DNA from: Sisyra terminalis
Taxonomy: Eukaryota; Arthropoda; Insecta; Neuroptera; Sisyridae
DNA: 64,000 nucleotides
Reading direction: 5' to 3'
NCBI GenBank assembly: GCA_958496175.1
Contig: OY292279.1
Span: 10,788,001 to 10,852,000, forward strand
How positions within the stretch are numbered: the stretch's first letter is position 1; each line of letters begins with the position of its first letter. The notes beneath the pieces are model-generated. The model was not told the origin of the DNA, searched no databases, and was given only the letters and a program-made list of their open reading frames with translations. The translations under genes and the position numbers were made by a program. Shown here in pieces: positions 38,716 through 53,700 of this stretch.

Positions 38716-41700
38716 ATGGAGTTGTCCGACATCAAAAAACTATCGAAAATTTTACAAGAAAATGGGGAGAAAGTTTTAGATGGATCTAGCAAATTGACGT
38801 TGTCCATTAATCTGTTGCAATATTTGATCGATTGTTTCCAACTAATTGTCGATCAGGCGGAGAATCGAGGCAATTTCGATGTGGGCGCCAATACAAAATT
38901 TCAAGTTATCCAAACGAGCAATTCGAACATAGAAATATTTCGAGATCTTCAATTTCTGCACGATTTCATCCAAAAAACCATCTTATTGAAAATCACCACC
39001 GTTAGCTATGACACAATTCAACAGCCACCCTTCGAAGGCACGGCTGATATCAGCAAATTTCGTAACTTAAAACTATTGGAACTGAAGAAAGTCCATGTAC
39101 GCCATATCACAGGCCTAAAAAATCTACGCTCCCAACTCAAATATTTGATCTGTACTAAAGCTTTAGATCAAATCGGTGATCTTTTGAGTAAATCCGGAGG
39201 CGATAACAGCAATCCATTGATTTGGAATGATTTACGAGAAGCAATCTTGAGCTACAATAATTTATATGAAATAGACAATTCTTTGGAACTAACACCATTT
39301 TTACAAGTGCTAGATTTGAGCTACAATAAAATCACCAACGCCCAACCAATCGATTGCCTTCCGAATTTAAAATATTTGAATTTGAGCTACAACAAATTGA
39401 AAACCATACCTACGTTTAGTAAAGACCAGTCAAGGAATTTGCAAACATTACTCCTTCGCAATAATTTCATTGAAGATTTAAGAGGTAAATATTTTACGTT
39501 ATACTCCTTTAATAGAGTCCAAATGTGACGCCAAATTCTACAGTAGGAAGTTATTTGCAATTGGTTTGCGAGAAACTTCAAGCGGGTGAAATCTGACCGA
39601 TTTTTGGGAGCGATTTACATTGTATTAAAATGACTAAAATTGACTAAAACCACTAAAACCCTCTATTAAGTCGATCGAGTTGATCTCAGCACGTACTTGT
39701 GTTTTTCTTTTGTCGAAAAGGGGAACGAACCGAATTTGATTGTCCCGAACTAGAAACAAAGTTTAAAAGTTACAGCCATTGAAGGCTAAAAGTCACTGTC
39801 ACTTGTATTTTTTTATTTAGAACATAGAAATCGTCGAACAAAATATTTTAGTCTAAAAAATATTAATATCAATACACAAATAATAATTTTCCGTGAAATA
39901 TTCACCGGTCAATACTGATACAACTGACCAATGATAAAAATTAACAATTGAATGAAATCGAAATGACAGTTGAAACTAACGACATGATAGTTCAAATTTG
40001 AGATTTTTACAATTTTATATTATTTGTCCTTGTCTTAACCGCAACACATACTTATGTGCTTTTTGCTTATTATGTATATTGATATTTTAGTTATCAAAAA
40101 CCACTTATAACTGGTGTGATAGTTCAGGCTACAGCAGTGGATTGAAAACATTTTTTTTTAATTATACCAAAGAAGTATAACTTCTCACGCGTGTACATAA
40201 GTATATGCATCGTTATTTTTTTCTTTGTATAAAAAAATACGGTTTTCAAAACAACATGGGACATAAATGGAACTCATTGTGTTGCAATTGAAATGCATTA
40301 GTTAAAATAATGTTTTTTTTCCGCTGACTTTGAACAGTTATACTGTGTTTACAATATATAAAATATATTGCAGTCCAATTTATGTAGTATAATTTAATAT
40401 AATAATATATAAAAATCATACCACCAACATAAATTTGAACAGAAGTTCAAACTAAAATATTCGTGACGTATTGCCCAGATACGTATTTCGATTGCCAAGC
40501 AATCTTCATCAGTGGTCATCAAGTAGTTTGGATCACTCCGTAACTGCTTTGTGATAATTCACAATTACAGAAAGTTGCTTGGCAATCGAAATACGTATCT
40601 GGGCAATACGTCACGAATATTTTTGTTTGAACTTCTGTCCAAATTTATGTTGGTGGTATGATTTTTATATATTATTATATTAAATTATACTACATAAATT
40701 GGGCTGCAATAAATTTATATATTGTATAATATAAAAAGAAATCGATTACTTCTATAATAGCAAAAGATTTGTTAACATAATCGTGCAAGTATCGTTGCAT
40801 ATAACTTGGTAGTTTAACATCTATAAAGGCTGTTATCATTTAAATTAATAGCAGATAAACAAATGCTTCAAAAAGGCAATAGATTTGGATATATTTTCCC
40901 TTTTCCTATTCAAAAATTTTGAATCCATCTCATACCTCAATTGACCCTAAAATAATTAATTTATTTATTTAATAATACCCTTGAAAATTCATACTAAAAC
41001 AAATATTTTTTTAGGTCTAGTAACGCTGGATTCTCTTCGAGAATTGGACGTGTCTTCGAATTGTTTGGTGGATCATTTAACATTATCAGCATTGCCCACT
41101 TTAGCCACTTTACAATGGTTTTGTGTCGAAGGAAATCCATTGAGTTTTCATCCGCAACACCGTAAATTAACGGCCCGATATCTTCATGCAAACACTGCCA
41201 GTGTGAAGGTTTAATATGATATTTTCTATATACAAAATTGCATTCAAAAATTGCTTCTAAAAATTGTGTAAATTGGTTGTTATATTAGGCGCACAACTAA
41301 GTTGTCGTTATTTTTCTATAGAAGACTCCAGCAGTGATTTCTGGTAGAGTTTAGCATATCCTAAATGTTGGGAACCACCTTTAGCTATGTGGTAAATTTG
41401 TTATTTTGGTCAATTGCGGAAAGTGTTGATTTTCATCTTTTATCGGAAGAAAACGATGGTTGAAGAGCATCAAAAGCTTCAGAAAGTTTACGGAGATGTT
41501 TCTCTAGGTGGAACAAGGTGTTTTTATTGGTTTCGTCACTTTAAAGACGTTGATTTCGATGTTGACGATCGTCCACGTGAAGAAAGACCAAAAATCTTCG
41601 AAGACGTTAAATTAGAAGCATTGTTCGATTGGGATCTATGCCAAATGCAAAAAGGGATGGCTTCAGCATTAGGAGTTATCTTCCAAGCCAAAAATGGTCT

Positions 41701-44700
41701 TAATACGAATATAGGCATTAGGGTGATTTTTTTTTGACTTCTTTTGGTCCCATCGTGAAATTTTGTTGAAAATACCAAAAAACAAATTCCCTGAAAGTTT
41801 GAGCCCTTAATATTAATTTTAAGCCCACGACCAAGACGTGTAAAGATTTCCCATTGAAAATACACGGAAACTCTGATTTTTTATTTTTAAATTTCTATAT
41901 CTCAGCGGCATTTCATGGGATCGCCTTTACCGAAGATGGTTTTTTCTCAGAATTAAACGCTCTACAAAAGTGCCCATTGCGACAAAGTCGTAACTCACAC
42001 CGGTGAGGTAGTACGGGTCCCTGAACCTGATTTTTCCATAAAATTCGCGTTTTTTTTGCAATTATTTCGTAAATAACAAGAGCTACGGAAAAATTATAAA
42101 TAAAAAACTTGTAGAGAATTGATTTAAACTTTAAATCAATGATCGGCAAATATTTCACAGAAAAATCAATTCAAGGCTTAATATCTCGTTTAATATTGAT
42201 CTTAGCGATTTGGTCTACAGGACCTTTTTTGTAGGAAATCAAGCTCTCTACAAGTTTTTCATTTATAATTTTTCCGTAGCTCTTGTTATTTACAAGATAA
42301 ATGCAAAAAAAAAAACGCGAATTTTATGGAAAAATCAGGTTCAGTGGCCCATACTACCTCACCGGTGTGAGTTACGACTTTGTCGCAATGGGCACTTTTG
42401 TAGAGCGTTTAATTCTGAGATAAAACCATGTTCGGTAAAAGCGATCCCATGAAATGCTGCTGAGATATAGAAATTTAAAAATAAAAAATTCAGAGTTTCC
42501 GTGTATTTTCAATGGTAAATCTTTACACGTCTTGGTCGAGGACTTAAAATTAATATTAAGAGCTCAAACTTTCAGAGAATTTTTTTTTTTTGGTATTTCC
42601 AACAAAATTTCACGATGGGACCAAAAAAAAAGTAAAAAAAAAGAATCACCCTAATAGGCATAAAAAGTAATTCTACAGTATGAAAATGTTTGGTTTTACG
42701 TTGCTAAACTTGTGAAAACCTACTTGGAAACCCTCAATTAAGAAATTCTATCAAACCCAGGATATTCACCATATATTTCCCACATGGTCTGGCCGATTAG
42801 TAGTTCCATTCATATGAAGGCATAAAAAATTGGCTTGTTTCTTGGATAGCCTCAAAAGATGAACACTTTTACCGTAACGATATTAGAGCCCTACCAAAAA
42901 GATGGGAAAAATTTATAGCTAATGGTTGAGAATACTTTAAGTGATAACTTTATAACAAATAATTAATAATGTTCTTGGGAGCTTAGAGTCAAATTATAAG
43001 ACATTAAATTTTCAAATCATCTCTACGTTTCGTTGGTATTTATTTTGAAGAAGTTGGAAATAAATACCAACGAAACGTAGAGATGATTTGAAAATTTAAC
43101 GTCTTATTATTTGACTCCAAGTTTCCAAGAACATTATTAATTATTTACCATACCATGGATGAGAGCAATCAGGATTTTGTAACAAATTTTTCACAATCGA
43201 GATGCATTTTCTTCAAAAAAACCGCGAGAATTTAGTTGCACTTCTAATATTAACGATCTTTTTTATTCTTGATAAAGTTAAAACATGTTTTATAAACGCT
43301 GGGCATGTTTTGGATGCATTTTTGTTCGAATTATTTTCTAAAACATTAACAATCTATTATTTTTAGTTCATTTTGGACGGAGTCCCTCTATCAAATTCGG
43401 AACGTCTACAAATTGGAATGTACCACACTAATTTACTACGATTGTCGAATCAATTTCAACAAGACTTCCATAACTCCCCAAATCTTACACAGTCGTTAAA
43501 TTCCGAACCATCCACCTCCGTTGGAATCTCCCCTCAATCCGACCACTTTAGCATATCGGTTAACTTGGGAAACGTTTCCGGATCACCCTCGAACATAATG
43601 CGCGTCCGGAAAGTTCGCCGTATACGACAAGCTGTGATCGCCGAAGACGAAACTCCCAAATCTCCAAAAATAGAACCCGTCAATCCCATAGAAGAGTCAA
43701 CCGAACATTTGGAGACGAAAAAACAAATCGAAAATTTAGTCGAACAATATGGAAATCAGTGGTTGTACAGTCAAAGTGGGTCGTTAGTTCAAGAAGTTTT
43801 AGGATTGGAAAAAGATCCACGTCCATTGGTAACGTCTAGTCCATACAATAATGATTTATTGGAACGTGTTCAAGAGTTATATTGGAATGAAGATAAAGTT
43901 GAGGAATCTGAAGAAACCAAATATGATACAGCAACTGAATCGGGAACTTTATTAGAATATACCACAGCTAATCAATCGACGGTAACTGAACAGCCGGATG
44001 AAGAAGAGCAAAAAGAAGAGGAAGTAAAGGAAGAGATATTCAAAGATGAACCAATTACGGAGTCACCGGATGATTTTGATATTTCCAATGAAATTGTTTT
44101 TATCGTGCAAATCGAGTCGAGCAAAGAAAAAGACGAGGATATGTTATTGTTGGAGGTGTCGGTGGAAGATGGAGTTATTCGGGAAAGGAACACAAAAAAT
44201 GCGTTAATTAAATCACGATGGTCTTTGTCAAGTTTGTTGACTTGTGAACTGCAAACGTCGACGACAATTTTTTTATCTTTTGACACGGTAAAAAGAAATA
44301 AACAGACAAGAAAGTATGTGTTAAGTGAAGAAGAAGCCAAGGTATCTATTTTTTTAGTTTTTAGTCCTTTTTTTCACCACAAAAAGGATATAGGACCATA
44401 AGTATAGTGAATTGGCTCCTAGAAGGATATCTGGTCCATAATTTCAGGGTATGTTGGTACTATTAAGATTCATATTACTGTTTCTTCAAAAATTTTAAAG
44501 GGAATTGGATGGGGAATTCGAAAAAAATAGTTTTATAATTATCTCAAAATTGTATTGTGGTTAAAGTTAAAAGAAAAAACCTTTTTTTTTTCAAGAATCT
44601 TATGAGCCGATATAGCTCTTAATTTTATTCTTAGAAGCTATCGAAAATTGAAGAATCCGTAATACATAACGGTAATATGAATCTTAAGGGTGGATCACCG

Positions 44701-47700
44701 TCAGAACGTAAAGAAAAAATGACTTTTTTAAAACTGCTGCCATTTTTTTTAGAGATATTAAAAAACGGTCTTCGGCATGTAAAAGTTGAAGTTTTGAACT
44801 ATTTTTTTGTTATTTGCCCCGATATGTACCCCCCTTCCCCTTTTACAGCGCTTTGAAAAAGGGTCCTCAAAAATGAGGAGGCAAACGGGAGACAAGTTTT
44901 CTCGGAAACCGGAAGTCGGATCATGATTTTCCAAAGAATTTAGGTTTTGGTAATGCGTCTTCTTGGTACTGAACCTCGAAAATCCGAAAAAAATTGAAAA
45001 TTCCCAAAATGGCGCGACTTTGAAAAAAAAGTTAAAAACAACGGCCTTTTTTTGGACCTTTCCCCCTCTCCCATTTTGAGGGGGGGGGGGAGATTTGGTC
45101 AATTTCAGAGGTTCAGTACCAAGAAGACGTGTTGAACTAAATCACTCTCCAGTTTCAAGTCAATCCGTCGGATAGTTTCTGAGAAATTTTGTCTCCCAGT
45201 TTTAAAAAGTTGATTTCGAGAAAAATGCATTGAAAGTTTTTTTTAAGATATTTTTTTATGTTATTATCAATTTATTCAATTTTTATCAGTGAAAATACAT
45301 TAGTCAGCTATTCCAATCCTTTTAACACGTTATTCTTGAATGTTATAAGAAGACATTTATGGAAAAAAAAAACGATTTTTTTTTTCTGACGGTGATCCAC
45401 TATTAATAGAACCAACATACCCTGAAATCATGGACCAGATATTCTTCTGGGGGTCGATTTACTATACTTATCGTCCTATGTCCTTTAGTATCCAATATTT
45501 TCTGGGCTAACAGATTTATTTTGTTTTTAGGACTTAAATGAATTGCTAACGGGAATTCTTACTACAAGTTCATCGAAAAAAATCAATCAAATCACCTACC
45601 AATGCATGAAATGCTCGAAAGTTTTCGGAAAACGTAACTCGAATCGTTCGAATTTCCGTAAGTTTAACGTATTGAAATGATTTTACTTTGAATTTACATT
45701 TGAAATTAATTCCAGGCAAACCTGAATGTCCGTTTTGTGAAGGAAATACGGTGGTAATTGAGTTGGACGACGAAGACGAGGTGAAACGAGATCGTGATGA
45801 AACTCCCGAAAAGGGTGAAATTGCATTGCCTACATCCCCGTCTCACTCCAGCATCGGTAACACATTTAATTTACATCTTACTTTTCTTCTAACTTCTTTT
45901 TTTTTAATTCCATAACTCTTGTTTGGTGGAGGGTTCCCGAAAAATAAATGGTCGTAAAACAGCATGGTATGAAGTTGCATGATTTGCCAACGAATTTATG
46001 ACCGTTTATTTGCCTTTTGGGGATTATTAAGGGGGAAATTTAAGGGTTTGTGTTTTTCTTTAACTGTTTCTTTAACAGTGAGGGATTCCGAATTGTGCGA
46101 CATTGGACACATACGAGATGAGGAGAGATTGAAGCTCGATGATGATAGGGAGACATCGTCGGCATTCAATATTCAATCAAATCAGTGTTCAGCGACGTCC
46201 ATCCTTCCGTCCCATAGTAAGAAATATTTTCAAGCAAAACATAAATCGATCTTTCCCGTGTAGTTATTCTTTTGCATGCAATTCTAACAAAATTAAACAT
46301 GAACTACCATTTTTTGGATAATATGTCTTTGGAATTTTCAATTGTAATTACATAGAAGATTTTCGATTTTTTTAGATTCGGCAAATTCATTGGAATCGTC
46401 CAGCTCGCACACCAGTGTGGTTGATAATCAAAACCAAAAAAATACCGATACTAATATCGAAGTTTTGAGTAATCCAAGTCAAGATAGTATCGAGGTATTG
46501 ACAGTCCTTTCAAGGTAAATATATATTGTGCATACAAAGAGGAAAATCTCTTTATACTGTAGAAATAAAAGAAGGAAACCAAAGCAACCAAAGGAAGCAT
46601 TTTTGAACGGAATGCCTACAAAATGTAGTTAAAAACTTAGAAAAGTTCAAACTATTTTACACTCAAATTTACTCCAAAAAATTTACCCAAATCTTCGGAA
46701 CCGAGTTGGTCTCCAAATGGGAACCTATATCGAAGCTTATGATAAAATATAATACCCAAATGGCAATCTAGAAGTTTCGCTTTGGTTTCATTTCTCTAGC
46801 TTAATTAGTTTTTGAAAAATATAACTTTGAATAATTACCATGCGGGTGAACATTGTCGCCCGTATCTCAAGATTAAAAAAGAATTTGGTCGCGAAATGTA
46901 TATAAAATGTGTTTATGCATAAAGTCGATATTTCTTTACATAAGTTTCGATATAGGTTCCGATAAATCTTTTACTATAAAAATGATAGCTTAACTCACGG
47001 AGTATAGATACTACTAGCAATGGCGTAGCTAGGTAACCAAGGGCCTTGAGATAAATTAAAAAATGAGGCCCCACTGCTATGTAAACTTATTAGGTTTTAT
47101 CAAATAAAAATATGAAATATACAAAAATACTTTAAAAATGCTAAGCTACTTAAGCTCTTTTTTGTGAACTGTAGGGCAGGTAATAAAAATATTAAACAGT
47201 AACAACATAAATTACAATTAATACTTGGTGTAGGTTTGGCTAATAAAACGAAATAGAGAAGATTCAAGGGTTTATTATATAAAGGTCGGGCCTACCAACT
47301 AACTAAATAACAATTATATTTACAATTTTTTCCTAGCTTTAGTTTTCGCAAAAGTATCAATGACTTGGTTTAAATCCAGGCTTGATGCGGTTTTGTTTTC
47401 AATTGCTATTAGCAATAAATATCGGAGTTGAGTTTGGCCCATATTATTTCTTAAATAATTTTTTATTATTTTTAATTTGCTAAATGACCTTTCAGCTGCT
47501 GCAGAAGTGACAGGAATTGTAAAGAATAATAACATTGCTGTAAATATTTCCGTTAGGTCGCATTCTAGCACTCCATATTTGCTCATTATTTCCTTACATA
47601 ATTGGTGAACTTCCAACTGGATTTCCAAAAGTTCAGTTCGATCGAGATTTCTGGTAAGGATTCGAGGGCCCCCCTGAGCTTGAGGGCTCCGGGGCACTGC

Positions 47701-50700
47701 CCCGCCTAGCCCCTAGGTAGCTACGCCACTGACTACTAGTTCAAACGGTATAGGCTTTTTCACCAAATACATGTAGACAAAAACCAACTTAGTTCATAGT
47801 TCTCATTTCTGTCACTAACGGCGCAAGTATTCAAAACGTACCAAAGGTCACTAAGATTTTAAACAGACTAGCTAAACCCGGCAGACGTTGTCCTGCCAGC
47901 CAATAGTTGTAAATAGAGAAATTGGATTTAGGAAAAAAAAAGCTTGAAAAATTAGAATCACCTCCCTTATCAACCCGCAGCATCCCTCGTTGTACCAATT
48001 ATAACTCACCTTCAATAAATACATTAATCAATTACGTTTTGAGAACCTCAACTTCTAAAAATCACTATACGATCATAACAATCAAGTATTGACAGTTAAC
48101 GGCTATTGTATTGACCGTTGAAAAAGCTGTTTTTTTGCGATCGCAGGTATGTTACTGACGCAAGAAAAGATAAAAACAATCATTAAAGCGGATTATACAT
48201 CGTGACAAAATTTGAGCTAAATGGATGCAAAACTTTTTGAGTTTTTTGAAATCTACACAAACCAACATAACAATTCTATATAAGTAGATAAAACATAGAT
48301 TATTCATTGTTTATTGAAATCAGCGATTGTCAGAGGTGGCCAACCCGCGAGATGCATCAGACATTTATAAAATGTATACATTTTATAATGACCATAGTGG
48401 TGAAAATCAATAGATTATAAATGTTTATAGTGTATCTAAATTTAGTATGGATAATTTGAGATATAACTTTAATGGTGGCCCGCCGAGTTATGATGCATTT
48501 CCGAAGTGACCCGCAATACAATTTGGGTTGGCCACTCCTGATTTAAAGTATGCTGATTGTTTGATTTCTTAAAAAAGAACATAGATATTTAATTAAAGAG
48601 TCTAATTTATATCCAATTAATGGATGTCCATTTAATTATATCAATCGGGCTTCTTCTAAATGCAACTTTTATTATTAATAATTAAACGTAAATAGGCAAC
48701 CTTTTCTTTTGAAGAAAAATTAATTGAACTTAATTACAAAGTTTCTATCAAAACAGTAAAGCTGTCTTTAAAAAATTGGAACCGAAAGTAAAACCAGAAT
48801 AAAATATTGGTACAACTACTCAAATTAGACTTGTTTGTGACTTTTATACTTATTTTTGGCGAAACACGCCTAAGGTGTACCTGAAAACAAAATATTATCA
48901 AAATCAATAAACCTGTTATTGAATCATACGAAAGAATGCAGGTAGGCAGAAATTGACGTTCGAATTATTGACCTTTGATCCATAATAATCAATATTGTGA
49001 CGAAAACTGGCTGGATTCCAAGGCGGTGTGAAATTGCAAACGATTCTCTACCTGCTATCAACGGGTGGTATGAAATTAACATAATAACAGCTTGAAGGCC
49101 AAAATGTGTGAAAAAGGTAGAATTAAAAGTGTCACTAATGAATTCGGAAAGAAGTGTTAATGTATTTATAATTGTCAACAAATAATAAATATCTCCAACC
49201 GGTTCAAATTCCTTAAACAACATATTTAAAGCTGCCATTCTCTCATATTGGCCTTCAAGCTTGTACTATGTTATTTCATATCAACAGTTGAGCATATGAT
49301 TAAACTTTTCGTATATATACAATTTAATAATATTTTAAATGTTTTTACAAACAAACCAAATTTCAAATTTCATTTCTTGGTTTCATTAAATTCTTTTGTG
49401 TATGGTAATAATATTAAATACATTTAAAAATAAAGCGTTTTACCAATTGCCTGCGTTACGATTAATATGTACTTGATTATGTTATATGCAAATATTGTTT
49501 TTATCAAATATCAGAGGACCCTCGGTAATTTCGTTCCACCTAAAATTGAATTGCGTAAAGTAATTGATATTGGTAATATTGCTAATTTTTTAATTATTAA
49601 ATTACTAATAATAACAATAATTATTAATAATTAAATTAATATACATTGCATTTTACTTATTTAAATCTACACCCTTAAAAACATTAAGCATGTTAAAACT
49701 CATATGCATACGAAAAATCCTTAAATTCTCACGTATATATGAGTTTAAAGACATACATAGATATTTCTTAACATATTTTTGTATTTGTGTCCTTCAAAAT
49801 TAAATTATTTTTTTGGCCAATTCGATTCAAAGATCGCTATTAATCAGGGACTGGAAGCTTACTGGACATATTCCTGTTTTCTTTAGTACTTCCTTAAACA
49901 TATTTGTTTTATGGGCGAAACGATATCATTTGTAAACTACTATTTAGTTTTTGAATATTGGCCAAGGAGTTTTTACAATCCTTCCCTATCCCATAAACTA
50001 ATGAGCGTAATGGATCTAGTGATGGGACCAATTGTGGCAATTTTACTTTTCCCCAGCACAACATAACCCAGTAGATTCACTGCTGTATTTTAACGCCTTA
50101 CAATATTGGTAAATAATTTTCATGTCCCCAATTGTTCCACATTACAATAAATATTAAGTAAAATATGTAAATAACACATAAACTAAATAAATAAAAATGA
50201 CAAATCCAAACGTTGCTAAGCGTTTGCCAAAATAAATCACAGGCATCAATGATTACAAATAGTATATAGGTAAGTAAGCGTAAAAATTTGCAGAAGATGT
50301 CGAGGGACATCTTAATCTTCTAGAGGTATAAAATATACTTCATATCCGATTCCCATGCCTATCGAATATACATAGAAAATTTCATGAAAATTGGTCCAGC
50401 CGTTCTTGAGTTATAAATAGTGTAACTAACACGACTTTCTTTTATATATATATATAGATATTCCAATCTCGCAATGCATGAAGGGAAATGTCACGATGTG
50501 GCGCCACCATTAGTGTATTTGCAGTACTAAGCTATAAACTTTCAGTGAAGTAACTATGGTAACGTAAGTTTAGTACTCCAGACACTCTTGTGGCGGCGCC
50601 ACATTTTCTAAAGTAATACCAGAGAAGAGAGACTTATATGACTCATTTATTTTGAAAGTGGCATAAGTCCATTTCAAGGACGGTCTATATAGTGATTCTT

Positions 50701-53700
50701 CTTGTAACTAGAATAAAGTATGTTAATTATTTAACTGCTAAGTTTTCAGAAATTATTGTTTCAATTTTAGTTGTTAACAAAAACGCCAATTATTTCGTCC
50801 TCCTTAGTATCTTATGTTCCTATGGTTAAAAATGATAACACTATAGGGATTGTTCTTGAAATGGACTTGACTCACTTTCAAAATAAACGGTGCCTATAGA
50901 ACTTCAATTCGAATGGAAGGCAAAAACGTGATCTAGCGTCTCTAAAATAAAGCAATAAATGACAGTACCATGCAAAATATCACTTTGCACTATATTGAGG
51001 TGGAACCTAGTCCTATCTCTTCTTAAAACTGGTGGTATAATTTATACGTATAACAATTTACCTGCAAAAGATGTTAGTTTTTTCTTAATTAATACCATAA
51101 TTTATTTATAATATATCTAATATACTAGCAGATTCCGGCAAAAGCTGTCCTGCCAGCCTTTGGTTGTAAATGAATAAATTAAATTTAGGAAAAAAAGCTT
51201 GCGAATTATTATAGTCGCCTCCCTTATCAACCTGCAGCATCCTTGGCTGTACCAATTATAACTTATCTTCAAGATATACATTTATCAACGTTTTGAGAAA
51301 ATTTGCTCTAACTCTAAAAATCACTATACAATCATAACAATGAAGTATTGATAGTTGCGGTTATTGTATTGACCGTTGAAAAAGCCGTTTTCTTACAAAA
51401 GATCCTTAAATTTTCATCTATTAATGAGTTTAAAGACATACAAAGATATTTCTAAACATATTTTTATTATTGAATATTTTGTATCCCTCGAAATTGTATT
51501 ATTCTTTTGGTCAATTCGATCCTAAGATCGCTATTAGTCCGGGACTGGAAGCTTACTGGGAATGTTCCTGTTTTCTTCAGAACTTCCATAAACATAATAT
51601 TAGTTTTATGCTCCAAACGACATAATTTGAAAACAGCTGTTATATTTTTGGATATAGACCAAGGAGTTTTAAGAATAATTTCCTATCCCATAAACTAATG
51701 AGCCTAATGGACCTGGAGATAGGACCAATTGTTGCAATTTTACTTTTCCACTAGCACAACATAATCCAATAGATTCACCGCTGTATTTTAACGCCTTACA
51801 ATATTGACAAATGATTGTCATTTCCCCAATTGTTATAGATTACAATAAATATAAATTAAAATATGTATGGTACATTAGGGTGGTCCTTATTTATGGTTTG
51901 TCCGATTTTTTTGTTCACGATAGTCCTAAATCGGTTCTAAATCTATTAAAAAACAATTCATGCCAAGTTATAGATCTTAATTTTAATTTTAACCCGACTC
52001 CCCCGACAGCCAAAGTTTTAAATGGAAATAACACAGGAAAAGTTCTGTTGATTTTTTGAATTTTTTTTTTCATCGTAAAATAATGAACAGATCATGTCGA
52101 CCAATGACAATTCTTATAGCAAATTTAACGCCCTACAAAAAAGGTTTCTTATGGTTTTTTGCTAACTCTAACGGTTTTTTAAGTTATTTAAGGTCATAGT
52201 TGAAGTTTAAGTCAATTTTACGATTTTTCTATTTCTACCGTCGTTTAATGATTGAAAAATGAAAAAAGGATAATAATTCTTAATCTCAAAAAACTGTAAT
52301 AACTTCATAATAGTATCGATGTTAAAAAAAAAATGATAATAAAAGTATTTTTTGTAATTTATTGAAATTTTGATAGTCGATTTTTTAAATAAAATAAAAC
52401 TTTTCTTTCAGAGCATGCGTGAAGGTAAAAAAAATCGTCTAAGTTATGAATTATTATATTTTTTTCATTTTTAAATCATTAAACGACGGTAGAAATAGAA
52501 AAATCGTAAAATTGACTTAAGCTTCAACTATGACCTTAAATAACTCAGAAACCGTTAGAGTTAGCAAAAAATCATAAGAAACCTTTTTTGTAGAGCGTTA
52601 AATTTGCTACAAGAATTACCATTGGTCGACATGATCTGTTCATTATTTTACGATGAAAAAAAAAATTCAAAAAATCAACAGAACTTTTCCCGTGTTATTG
52701 CCATTTAAAACTTTGGCTGTCGGGGGGGTCGGGTTAAAATTAAAATTATGATCTATAACTTGGCATGATTTTTTTTTAATACATTTAGAACCGATTTAGG
52801 ACTATCGTGAAAAAAAATTCGGACAAACTCTAAATAAGGACCACCCTAATGGTACATATAAGTAAATAGCAGTACTTTTGCAAAGTTATAAAGCCAAGAA
52901 ATTATATATTTGTTTGTTGTTTAAATTTTATTGGTATCTGCATTCTACCGGTATACTTCAAGGCTTAACTTACTAATACAATAAAAATTTAATTTCAGAT
53001 CAAATTCAACGATAAATCGTAAATCTTCACGAGAAGAATTCAATGTAGATGTACCAAGTTCAATACAAACAACCCCCATAAAATCAACATTGAATTCTCT
53101 AATCTCCAATGTACCAACATCAACGTTATTGGCCGGTTTAACCGAAAGTAGTTCATCCGATTCCCTAACCGACAGTGTTTGCACCGCCTATGAAAACAAA
53201 ACAGCAAATATAGTAATCGAAACACAGCCGCAAGAAACAACCAACCCCGAAATGGACTCCAGCGAACCAAAAGCGGCCGAACCAGTCGGAATGCTTGCGT
53301 ACATGTTTGAGGGTTTCTTTCAAACGGCCGGCAAAATAATCAATTCATCCCCACTGAAAAATCAATCCCATCTGGAACCGACTTCTGTCGTCATAAATCC
53401 CGTGGCATTTTCGTATGACGATTTCACCCAGGTTGATCATCGCATTAAAGTTCACTTGTATGTGAATATTTTTGAGGATGAGTCCGAGGAGTTGGTGTGG
53501 CTGTTACGAACGGAAATTTTACCGAATAATTCGGAGCATACTTTTAGCGGTTGTGTGGTTTTGTCTTCGCAGAAGATGTATATTTTAAAGATTTTAAATG
53601 GTCCCAATTGCGGGTTTGTTGCCTTTTATTTTTTTAATGAAAATTTGTTTTAAGTTATGTTGTGTTTTAGGGATGAACCCCAAGAATGGTTGGTCAAGTA

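Larger units (their letters stand above)
41285..43247 (+). pseudogene. Dead mariner transposon with two nested hairpins
   Basis: Terminal repeats TTAGGCGCACAACTAAGTTG (left) and TTTAGTTGCACTTCTAA (right) lie between TA dinucleotides. The N-terminal transposase segment (residues like VLIFIFYRKKTMVEEHQKLQ and FDVDDRPREERPKIFEDVKL) is intact for about 85 codons. The C-terminal segment after the first hairpin has stops but still reads VKTYLETLN and PKRWEKFIANG. The central catalytic part is missing, so it cannot be active. Hairpins at 41719-42653 and about 42957-43147 interrupt it. Confidence 0.8.

Noticed and set aside
48924..49238. 104-codon hydrophobic open frame in STK11IP intron 7
   Set aside because: It recalls chemoreceptor-like membrane segments, but there is no diagnostic motif, it lies within a repeat, and it lacks supporting exons.
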